This document shows positions 11,078 to 22,600 of a DNA stretch of 64,000 nt, piece after piece (position 1 is the first letter of the stretch; each line of letters opens with the position of its first letter). Source of the stretch: Mesostigma viride (taxonomy: Eukaryota; Streptophyta; Mesostigmatophyceae; Mesostigmatales; Mesostigmataceae); assembly GCA_009746045.1 (NCBI GenBank), contig RPFO01000127.1, positions 648,050-712,049 of the forward strand, read 5' to 3'. A model generated the notes under the pieces. That model was not told the DNA's origin. It saw only the letters and a list, made by a program, of their open reading frames with translations, and searched no databases. Both the position numbers and the translations under genes were made by a program.

Positions 11078-11880
11078 ATTCTGATCAGGCACTCCGCAAA
11101 GGTGAAAACCGTTTGCGTTCAGGGCCAAGCCGCGGAAAACGCGGAAAAACGCGATCTGCAAATGATGCCCATATGTTTCTAACGCTTTAACTCTTGTCCA
11201 AGTGATGAAGACTGGCTTGGAAACTTGAGCTCGTCATGTTTACATTGTTATTGTGTTACAATACGTGCCTCTTTTCAGAATATGTTTCATATGTAATGCG
11301 AGGCTTCAGCATCATGGTTTAGCACCCGGTGGTGGCAGCCAAGCCTCTAATGACAATCTTGGACCTAACCTTGGCCTACGCAAATATTTGCTTCTTGTTT
11401 CACTCTTTGGACTGAGCTAGCTAGCTTTACACCTGCTATTTGGCCTGCACCATCGTCCCTGGCTGCCAGTTACATTTTGTGCCCCCCCCCCTGGCAGGCT
11501 GCAGGGTCTAGGATAGCGAGGGTGTAACGTAGACATGTTGTGGGCACCCTGAGTGCATTTTCAGGACCAGCCATGACCTGGCCATGCCTTCTTTCTTGGC
11601 ACATTGAACATGACTTGTCAGAGTGCTTTTTGGTCACTCGTGTAACGACCCCCCTACATTCATAAATCGTAAACAATTATACAATGAGCATATTTCATGG
11701 ATGTAAAGCATTTCAACTCTTGAGCATATCATAAAAGTTAATGGTTCCATACCGTACCCATGGATGTGTTGACGTGTGTGAGTTATTACAAATGGTATCC
11801 ATCTATTAAAATGTCCTCATTTGAGGACATTTTCTTGCAGTGATTAGACATCAAGGTTCTAGATACTTTGCCCTTGCCCT
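11078..11880. other. Intergenic DNA, nothing recognised
   Basis: No exon chain, RNA gene or repeat family was recognised here. A C run near 11484 is the only simple sequence. Confidence 0.4.
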
Positions 11881-11904
11881 TGCCCTTGCCCGCACTCAAT
11901 CCTG

Positions 11905-12275
11905 CTCACACGCACACGCACACGCACACGCACACGCACACGCACACGCACACGCACACGCACACGCACACGCACACGCACACGCACACGCACACGCACA
12001 CGCACACGCACACGCACACGCACACGCACACGCACACGCACACGCACACGCACACGCACACGCACACGCACACGCACACGCACACGCACACGCACACGCA
12101 CACGCACACGCACACGCACACGCACACGCACACGCATGAACACGACCACGACCACGCACACGCACACGCACACGCACACGCACACGCACACGCACACGCA
12201 TGAACACGACCACGACCACGCACACGACCACGACCACGACCACGCACACGACCACGACCACGACCACGACCATGG
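11905..12275. repeat. CACACG / CACGAC compound microsatellite
   Basis: About 38 copies of the hexamer cacacg from 11905 to 12136. Two copies of a catgaacacgaccacgacca interruption follow, alternating with further cacacg and cacgac units to 12275. The array has no stop in several frames and therefore throws up long spurious ORFs. Alternating CA/CG purine-pyrimidine sequence of this length can adopt Z-DNA. Confidence 0.95.
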
Positions 12276-13673
12276 AAGTAACTAATGTCTAACTAAATTA
12301 GTTGTTTCACAACTACAACATCTGAATAGTTGTCGATCTCACTTCATATGTCATGGATCTATGATTCCATGTTGTTGCTTGATATGGCAAGTAACACAAC
12401 AATCGAACACTTTTGACACACCCACACACCTTGGCACAATTCAGGGTGGCCCTATGTGGTCGCTTGATGTGCCATAATAAGTTAGACTACTTCATGGCAA
12501 ATCACGGCTCATCAATCACACAACCATGCAAAGACTTTATTGAAAAATTGAACACAATTCAGGTGGCCAGCTGTCGCAGCTGCTTCCAAGCATCGATGGT
12601 AGCGTGCTCTTTCTTATATAAACAGTTTTTGATAGTCGTTCCAGCTGCATTCCCGCAATTTCTCCTCTGGAACAACCTCGAGAAGGAACCCGCCGGTGAT
12701 ACAATTCTACAGTCGGTTGCCTTGGGAGCGTTGCCCTCGGCGTCTTTCATTGTGACGATGACAAGGGCTTTAAAGTGCCTATAGTCAACTAAGCCAGCAT
12801 CCAGCATCCTCTGGGAGAATGCTGGATGCCCGGACTTGTCTTCTGCCATCCCCTTGCGAAGTCTGTCACTCAGCTATTCTGCGTCTTCAGTTCAGGGTTC
12901 TCACAGCCGTCAATGGAAGCAGCTAGCAAACTGGAAGCCCACCATGTGTTAGGCGCTGCATGCTGAGCAGAATAATTTAATAAACCGCTAGCCATGTAAC
13001 CAAGGCCTTTCCCCGCTTTCCCCTGCTTTTTCCTGCTAAAAAACAGGGGTGGCCGACTTTGCCTCCCTGCCCCCCCCCCCCCCCCCCCCAAAACGTGCCA
13101 AAACGGTCCCAACAAGAATTTTACCATGCGAAGTCGATGTCGCTGATTCCAAATCCGTGCTCAGAATGACAATCTGCCCAGTCCTGCGAATGCCAGAAGT
13201 TTTGCAATTAAGGTGGCCCTTAGCCGGGTGGATTACCTTACATGGAACTGCGCTTGCGCGTTGCACTGCATTTGAACACTAATTCATGTTCAGTCGCCCA
13301 GTATTGCCCCTTGGCAAGGCAAACCCTTTCCTCTGTTGAAGGTTCCTTTACTCTGTATTGGCACCCACGTGACGCAGTCACATTAAGGCAAAACCTTTTT
13401 TTCTATTAGACCATGTACAGCTGTGCAATGCCATAACACATTGCCTGCGCTTACTAGCCTAAAAATAGCTCAATGGTGAAGGGCTACCAGAGGTGACCAA
13501 CGTATTCCGCCTTCTTCCTTTTCTTCTCCCTAACAAATGCAGGCGTTCGATCGCACCGCACAGACTGAGCCCAAGGAACCACTCCATGTTGGTTGGCAAG
13601 GTGACCCCAAGGACTCGAGTGGGTTCACACTCGTGAAGCGTGGGCCTACTTAATCAATGAAGCGTTGGCCTGC
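12276..13673. other. Intergenic DNA between microsatellite and giant gene
   Basis: Contains an unrecognised 96-codon reverse ORF at 12559-12849 (starts MAEDKSGHPAFSQRML; no match in memory, no splice support) and the second poly-C element at 13070-13240. The right end should hold the 3' UTR of the giant reverse-strand gene. Confidence 0.4.
13070..13240. repeat. Dispersed poly-C element, copy 2
   Basis: A run of about 20 C at 13071-13090 is followed by aaaacgtgccaaaacggtcc. The right end, ggtggcccttagccgggtgg attacctta, is the reverse complement of the start of the 9853 element. Confidence 0.45.
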
Positions 13674-16600
13674 CTAGCCAAGCAAGCCCACCACCGACTC
13701 GTGCGAGGTCACGGGCACACGGTTGGACCGCTGTTCCCGATCAGCCTCCCTCTCCTCCCTCAACATCGCGATCGGTGGCGGCGATAGCGGCCGCAACGCG
13801 TTCCTGTTCGTACGGCCCCCCACCGTGTCACCCTCCTGGTCACCCCCCTGCCCGGGCCAGCCAGGCAACGTGCGGCCAAAGGCACTAACGGTGTTGCGCC
13901 GCAACCGCGCCCGCACGCGGTCCGCCGCCCCGACTGCCGCGACCGTGCGCCCTGCCTGGGCCGTGGACGATGGCGGCCCGGCCTCCCTTGGGGTTGACCT
14001 ACCATGCGACGCGCCGGTCATGCCCGCCGCAAACTCCTGCCCCGGTGGAAGCACAGTACTGCCGCTGTGGCTCGCTCTCCGCGCACGTTCTGGACGCGTA
14101 GCGGACGCCCCCTCCCCATGACCAGCCCCCGCGTTGTCTGGTGAGGGCGTCTCCAAGACCAGCGTTCTGCGGACAGCTGGCGGGGTCGTGCTGGTGGACA
14201 CCTCAGCGCCATCATCGCCACCACGAACGCCCTCCTTGCTACTCCCCGTCGCGCTCCCACTGGCCCGCTCCTTGCTCCCACTACTGGGCGTGCCGCTGTT
14301 GCTGCCGGGACGAGACCCCGCCGGGGAGCCGGCGCGCGGTGCCACCTGCCTCTGGCCGGTGGGTGGTTTCTGAGCCGAGGGCGGCAGCTTGCTGCCCGCC
14401 TCAGACCTGATGCGACCGGCAGGAACCGCCGCCGCTGCAGCTGGGGCGTCCAGGGTCCTGGGTACCCTGCGGACAGTGCTGCCAAACGCCACGCCGGAGT
14501 GATGGCTGACGCTTGGGTTGACCTTGGTGAGGGGACTCTCGCCGGGGACCTTCCCCGTTTGCCCCCACGGTAGGTTTCCCCTGCCCCCCGGCTTGCCATC
14601 ACTGGCGCCTGCTGATGTGGCCTGCCTTGTCCTGGGCCGTCCGGTAGCACCCTGGCTGCTGCCGACGGGTGACAGCGAGGCGCCCTCGAGCGGGTCATGC
14701 TCAACCTTGTGCTTGCCCACGTCATCCTCAACTGGTTGTTGTTCACCGTCAGGTGGTGGTGGGGGAGATGGCTTCCCTCGTGCTGCGATGAGATGACCAT
14801 CCTCAAGGGCTGGCACAGCAGCACGGATATCAGAAGGCGCAGGGTCACTACCTGCATGGGCAATGGCGGCACCCTGGCCACCCTCATCGACCACGGTCCG
14901 GCCCCGATCCCCCCCGGTGCCCAGTAACTCCAATTCATGGTGGGAGAACGACGAGTGCGACAAGCTGCTGCCCACATTGGGAGACTTACCCGCCTGCGCC
15001 AAACTGTCATTGACTGGCCTCGCCCTGTCCCTGCCTTGCTGCCTGGACAAAGAAGTCGCGTGGGCCGACGCTGACGATTCCCTGGTGGCACTGCCCTGCA
15101 AGGATACCCCTGGAGTACCCGAGCCAGCTCGCGCTGCCTCCTCAGATCCATCACCCTCAGATCCATCACCCTCAGCATCATCAGCATCGTCACCATTGCC
15201 GCCATCAGCATCATCGCCATCACGATCACCACCACCACAGTTGCCCCAAGCGCCGCTGCCTTGATCGATGTCACCACGATCCGCGTTGTCAAGGTCGTCC
15301 TCGTCACCAGGTACATCACAAGATCCCACAGATGCCTTCTCTTCATCTTCATCAACTTCTTCTTCTTCTCCTTCTTCCCATCGAGACAAAGAGTGCCTGC
15401 CTTGCGAAGCAATCGCAGCCCTGTTCACCTCCACAACATCCTCCTCAGCAAAGCCCCCTCTTTCACAGACGCTCCCCCCTTCTCCCTCCCCCAAACCCTC
15501 CTCCCCCATCTCCTCGTCATCCTCATCGTCTTCATCCTTCTCGTCCTCATCGTCCTCTGCTCCGTGCTGTGACCATAGCAGGGAACGCAGGGCCCCCGCT
15601 GGCAGCCGGCCGCCAGCAACCACGAGAGGAGAGCCCGGCATGACAAGGGGCGAGCCCGGCATGACGAGTGGGGAGCCCAGCATGACAAGGGGGGAGCCTG
15701 GTACCACCCCAACGGAACTGATGGCATCCAACGGGTCATCCCCCCCCATCCCTTCACCCTCCGCATCCCTCGACGAGCCGCCAGCCGCGGAGACATCCAC
15801 GTTCACGGCCCCTCGGATGGCGGTGGAACCTTTGAGGGGATCCCTGCCCGCAGAACTAGCAGCGCCGGCGCCACCACGGCTCTCATCAGCATGCGTGGCA
15901 GGTGCTGGACGTCCCCCACGGAGGGGTGGCAGTGACGGCGCTGCAGGAAGTGAGGGTTTTGCTGGCGGACGCGCCAGATCCCGCTCTGACCATGGTTTGG
16001 CGCCTTCACCCTGCTGGCTGGCTCTGGCACCCGTCACTTCCTCCTCCGTGCCCTCCTCCACTTCTTCTCCCTCTAGGCTCTGCGAGGGCAACACCTCATA
16101 AACTCCAACCTTCTCCTCCTGTTGCGGCAGTATTTGACGTTGTCGCTGCGATGGTTGTTGTTGTTGTTGTTGTTGCTGCTGTTGCAAAACGCCTTTATCC
16201 CCGCGCTTTGCCAGCACCAATGCCTGCGGCGGTACACCTGCTGCTGCCGCTGCTGCTGCCGCTGCTGCTGCTGCTGCTGCTGCCGGGGGCGCCTGCTGGG
16301 GAAACGTGCGGATGACAGAAGTCACGCGCTCCAGCATGCGCACCGTCTCAGTCTCAGCCTCCACCACCGCCTGCGCGCGCCGGAACAGGTCCTGCGACTC
16401 CGCACGGCCCGTAGCCTCCGCGTCTCTTAACTGCTGCCGCCGGGCATCTGCCCTGGCCGCATCGCTAGCACTAGCGTCCGTCCCCATGCCCGCCAGCTGG
16501 CCATCTGGCCCTTTTCGCAGGGGACGGGCGATAGGAGCCACTATCACCTGCTGCTGCGGTGGTGCCCTCTGTTGCTGCGCACCCCCTGCCGGCTGCTGTG

Positions 16601-19600
16601 GCGGCGGCGGTTGTTGTTGCCGCTGCTGGACAGGTTCCCCCCGCATGGCTAAGAATTCACCTACGTGGATACGGTTGGACTTGCCTGGCTGCAGATGCGG
16701 CGGTGGCGCTGCGGCCTGCCCGTGCGCTAGTGTTTTATCAGATACCGGCGACACATCACCGCCTTGCGAGGCCGCCCCCGTGGCTACACCCCTCACGGTG
16801 GCACGCTCCTGCTGCCATACCGGTGGGTTACCGGTGACGGGAGCCAGAGCTTGCTCTTCCACAACCGCTACTTGTTCTGCACCTGCACTGCGCCCTCTTA
16901 ATGGAGGGAGCTGATGAGTCCATCCCCCCCGACCCGTCCCATTGACACGAGCCGTTCCTGCTTCACCATCTCCTTCCCTTCCGCCTTCTCCTCCACCTCC
17001 TGCTTCATTTACTTCTTCGGGTCGCTGCCCCCCCGCCCCCATGCCTGCGAGCCCTAGCTCAGGCTCCCACCCGATGCGCTGCAAAGGGGGGGCCACGGCT
17101 GCCCCCATGGCCCCCCCCAGCCCCCCCCCCGCAGCGCTCTTGACCGTGGCGATCAGCTCCTCGGCCAACCGCATGTTGTCGGTGCACAGCTGGCGCTGCT
17201 CCTCCAACGCGTCGAGGGCGGCCCACAGCTCCCCCGCCTCTCGATGATTGCTGGCAGCTGCCACGCTGCCCATGGTCTCGCGGCTGTACAGCCCTTGGGT
17301 TAAGGCTCCACCGCTGCCCATGGCTTCGCGGCTGCTGCTTAACCCATAAGGGGCCAGCGGGGGCGCTGCGGATGCCAGCGGCAAGCTCCCTTGCTGCATC
17401 CCGAAACCCTGAGGTAAGGCTTGCGGCTGTGAGCGAAGGAGAGCCGCCGCGTAGAGGTGGTCCAGCTCGCGACACACCGCGCCCGACTCCAGCAACAGGC
17501 CACGCAGCTGGGCGTTCTCCTCCATCAGCGCGCGCATGGCGGCAGGGACGTCGCCAGCAGCTAGCATGCCCGGCACGGTGCCGTCTCTACTAGCCACCGC
17601 GCCGCCAGCTATTGCAGCATGACCTGCCATGACGGCTTCACCTGCCAAAGGCCCATCACCTGCAGCAGCAGAAGAGAGACCCCCCACTCGCGCCGTTGGT
17701 ACGAACTGCGTGGCGTTCACACCAGCTACAGCCTCGTCGCCATCCGCAGCAACGCCCGCAGGCGGGAAGCGGGCATCAAACGAATACCCGGCGCCAAGCC
17801 CGGCCCACCCCCCGGCCCCTGAAGGGTGGCCGTCGCCAGCCAGATCACCGCGCAGGCCCCATGGGTCCAGCGATCGCGGCTCCTGCGGCCCACCACCTTC
17901 ACGACTGGGGACTGGAGGCATCCCCTCAGCACCCCTCGTGTGCATGTTTGTGTGCATGTTTGCATCTGCCGAGTTTCGCCCCCCCGCCCTTGTCTTTGCA
18001 CCTCCCTGGGGTGTATGCTGGTCTCGGCCTGGGTGTTCCTTTACCCCCTTGCCGCGGCTATCGCCCCCTTCATGACTGCCATTTCTACTACCACTAGACC
18101 TGGCATGATGACCATCACCATCACCATCATCGTCACCATCACCACTCTCATCACAATCACCATCATCATCATCGTCATCATCATCAACGAAACCAGGGAC
18201 TCGCCGCGTGTGCCGCCCATTCCCCCTGGACCCTGCGGCCGCTTCCCTCCCCTTCGACCTGGTCCGCACCGAACTACACCGTGAGAGCGCCTGCACGGCC
18301 GCATCTGTGCATCGCACCATGCGGGACTTTGCATCGTTCGTGTCGAACGAGCAGGAGCATGCGCCCGCTGGGTCGCCCCCACATTTCCGCCCACACCACC
18401 CGCACACACCGACCCCCGCATGAGCAACAACATCGGCGCTCAAGCTCCATCCATCGACACGGGGACCAGGACCATTGCTTCTCGCATCACCACGCAGACC
18501 AGAGGGCCGAGATGTCCCTCCAAACTTGAGCTCGTCCTCCTGTACCATGAGAGCATGACTCTCGACACCGTGTACGCCGCCAGCATCACGACCTGGACGT
18601 GACGAGTGCGGCTCAGGCTGCCCCCTCAGCCATGCCGAAGATGCGGACGACGCCTGCCCTGGCCCTGGTGTCAACGGGCCCCCCTTCCCTTCTCTTCCAG
18701 GGGCCGCGAATATCACACGTGACCCGTCGGAAAACGTGTACACCTTGCCCGGTCTGTCCTCCAATGAGAGCACATGCCCCTCCTCTTTGCCCGCCTGCCC
18801 CCGCTGGCGAGCCTCTGCCGGCCGGGTGGGGGCTTCCCCTGGCCCCACCTCGACCCTTTCCACCCCCACCCCTAGCGCCTGCTCCAGCCTCTCCGCACAC
18901 GTGTCCGCCACACGGGCGAGCTCCTCGGCTCTCCTCTGCTGCTGCTGGCCCCAGGACAGGTACAGCTCGAGACGGTTTTGGAAGACACGCGTCGCGTCCC
19001 TCTCCGACCGCAGGACGATGCTGCCATCTGTCCCTTGCGCTTGCTTCATCCGCTTCTTCTCCTCCTTGTTGTTATCGGCACGACTTGCGCTTGTTTCCTG
19101 TTGTGACCGCGGAGTGTTGACACCCCGTCCCTCTGCTTGAATCCCTCCCCTCCCCCCGTTGTCTACCCCTTCTTGCCCCTCTTCTTTCATCCCTCCCTCT
19201 GCGGCGCCATCGGCCGGTTCCCCGTCCTCCTCGTCCTCACGGGAAGATAGCGCTAAGGCAAGGCCTGACGCGCCATCTCGTGCTGTGTACTGGCGAAGGG
19301 CACCGTGGGGAGACGATGATGCGAGCGCCTTGCGCAGCGCATTTACCTGGGGGGTTGGGGGGGGGGGGGGGGGGGGGGGGGAGGGGCGTTCAGCATTTCC
19401 ATGTTCGAAAGAGCACTCAGAACACAGAGCGTTGAACATTACATGCTTATTATCAAACTGCTGTGTTGAAAGGGTTATGAGTATCTCGCCCTGGGCACAC
19501 AAACCAATTAATTGATCTCCACCGCAGTTGAAGAATTAACAAGTAATTTTAGATTCACAGGGGCAGTTAGCGGCAAGTCTACAAACCAGTGAGGTAACCG

Positions 19601-22600
19601 CCGCACAATTGGTGACAAGCTAGGACTGACCCACAGGTCCTTGCTTGAACGGTGCCAGCTACAAAACAAACGTCTCCAAAGAAGCCTCCCCCAACACAAA
19701 CCTCCCCCATGATGTGTCGAACGGTCTATCGAGTCCATAAGCCACAAGAGAACCAGTATTACTATGTAAGGCAAGCGCCCACGTAGGGTGCCTACAACAA
19801 GCACAGGCAGCCAGGATCTTACAAATACATCAACCATCAACCATAGGCCAGGATGTGGACAGGTAACCGAATCCGAGGGGGCGTGGCCGCCTGAAACAGA
19901 ATGAGGCGACTAGACCGTGCCGAACCGAAGCAAGCACATAAAGGCATGCATGCAAAGGCAAACACCAACCGTGCACCAAACATGCACAGCGGGGATGAAG
20001 ACCATGGAGGGTGAGGGCGGCCCCAACCGGGCGAGTGCCGAGGGGATCTGAGCGACTAAGTGCGAGTGCGAGTGCGAGTGCGAGTGCGAGTGCGAGTGCG
20101 AGTGCGAGTGCGAGTGCGAGTGCGAGTGCGAGTGCGAGTGCGAGTGCGAGTGCGAGTGCGAGTGCGAGTGCGAGTGCGAGTGCGAGTGCGAGTGCGAGTG
20201 CGAGTGCGAGTGCGAGTGCGAGTGCGAGTGCGAGTGCGAGTGCAAGGGCGAGGGCAAAAAATACACCAAACAAGCACCAACCACGCACCAACCACGCACC
20301 AACCATGCACCAACCATGCACCAACCATGCACCAACCATGCACCAACCATGCACCAACCATGCACCAACCATGCACCAACCATGCACCAACCATGCACCA
20401 ACCATGCACCAACCATGCACCAACCATGCACCAACCATGCACCAACCATGCACCAACCATGCACCAACCATGCACCAACCATGCACCAACCATGCACCAA
20501 CCATGCACCAACCATGCACCAACCATGCACCAACCATGCACCAACCATGCACCAACCATGCACCAACCATGCACCAACCATGCACCAACCATGCACCAAC
20601 CATGCACCAACCATGCACCAACCATGCACCAACCATGCACCAACCATGCACCAACCATGCACCAACCATGCACCAACCATGCACCAACCATGCACCAACC
20701 ATGCACCAACCATGCACCAACCATGCACCAACCATGCACCAACCATGCACCAACCATGCACCAACCATGCACCAACCATGCACCAACCATGCACCAACCA
20801 TGCACCAACCATGCACCAACCATGCACCAACCATGCACCAACCATGCACCAACCATGCACCAACCATGCACCAACCATGCACCCAACATGTACGACAAAA
20901 AGGGATGACCAAAGAGGAAACAAGGACTGGCCAAGTAACATCGACACTGCTAGCAGAAACCACGATAGAAGGAAAGGGAGGAACCCTTGCTTGTTTGGTC
21001 ATGCGATAAAACAACGTTTTCCCATTCAAAGAGACGGGAAGGCACCCACATATAAAGAAGCAGGTGCCCACACCCAACGAGGCAACCGGATCACCTTCAA
21101 CCACCACATTCCTTGTCACTCACCTTGCCCCCTATCACCCACAATCGTTGCCGCTCCTCAACCACCACATTACTTGCCACTCACCTCGGCCCCAAGCGCG
21201 GCGACAGTCGCCAAGTCGCGGATGCGCCGCGCCTCCAGGCCCGCGATGATGGCCATGCGGCGGTGGAGCTCCTCGTCCTGCGCGCGATGCAGCGCAACCA
21301 GGGCGCCCACGTTGTCCACCAGGTCGCCCGAGGAGGAGACGACCGACCGGATGCCAGTATCACCGTGGTGATGGGTATCCCCGCCATCTGCACGGCCAGC
21401 ATGGATATCATCCGCAGCGCCATCCTGATCGCCGCCACCATTGGCAGCACCATCATTAACGTCGTCATAATGAGCAGTACCATCATCACCATGAGCAGCG
21501 CCATCCTGATCGCCGCCACCATTGGCAGCACCATCATTAACGTCGTCATAATGAGCAGCACCATCATCACCATCAGCAGCGCCATCCTGATCGCTGCCAC
21601 CATTGGCAGCACCATCATTAACGTCGTCATAATGAGCAGCACCATCATCACCATCAGCAGCGCCATCCTGATCGCCGCCACCATTGGCAGCACCATCATT
21701 AACGTCGTCATAATGAGCAGCACCATCATCACCATCAGCAGCGCCATCCTGATCGCCGCCACCATTGGCAGCACCATCATTAACGTCGTCATAATGAGCA
21801 GCACCATCATCACCATCAGCAGCGCCATCCTGATCGCCGCCACCATTGGCAGCACCATCATTAACGTCGTCATAATGAGCAGCACCATCATCACCATGAG
21901 CAGCACCATCCTGATCGCCGTCACCATGAGCATCACTGCGATGGCCATCAACGGCTACGGGCCGTGGGGCCGGCGAAGGCTGCGGAGCAGAAAAGGGCAC
22001 TGAACCAGAACCAGGCAGGGAAGAAAAAGATGCCGATGGAGGCATCAAGCCAGGCAACAAAGTCGAAGAGGGGACAGGAGCAGGCACGCCTGGCCCATTG
22101 GTGGACTTGCTAGCCGCCGCCACGCGCGCTGCCGCCTCTAATGCTTGCTTCCGCAGCTCCACCACCCATGCCCGTAGCGACCGCGCCTCCCTTGACGCCG
22201 CGCTGACGTCTGCCAGCTGGCCCCTCATGCCGGCAGCCGCCCCCTCGATCTCCGCCCACAGCTGGCGCACTGCGGCCGAGCTCTCCGCCACCAGCTGGAG
22301 AAGGCCGGCTTCTGCGGACGCCAGAGTCGTGTCATCGCCCATGTGGGCCACACTGGAGCTGAAGAGGGGGTTGGAGGAGGTTGCGAGGGTGGCAGGTACC
22401 CCGGGGCGACTGTGAGATGGGAGGTGGCCCGGGGGGTCTCGTGTGGCTGCCACCATGTTGTTATCCTTTCGGCCGCCACGTTCACCACGCCCATAGCTCG
22501 GACCATGGCCATGGGCACCGAGCACACCCCCCTGGGCATCTTCATTCTCATTCTCATTCTCGTCATCATAATCAAAATGATCATCCGGAAGGCCACCAGC

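Noticed and set aside
11840-12273. His-Ala, His-Thr, Arg-Val and Cys-Ala repeat ORFs
   Set aside because: Pure translations of the CACACG microsatellite in several frames.
12559-12849. 96-codon reverse ORF as a gene
   Set aside because: Protein-like in places but without start context, neighbours or recognised family; left as a note in the intergenic entry.
20011-21371. 300-400 codon repeat ORFs ([22 protein letters not shown] types) on both strands
   Set aside because: The 11-bp unit has no stop in any frame, and the array lies in an intron whose flanking exons join in phase without it.
21113-22003. Plus-strand ORF with repeated hydrophobic segments resembling membrane helices
   Set aside because: Antisense of the 81-bp coding minisatellite and flanks of the giant gene; no start context or homology. 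Kept only as a curiosity.
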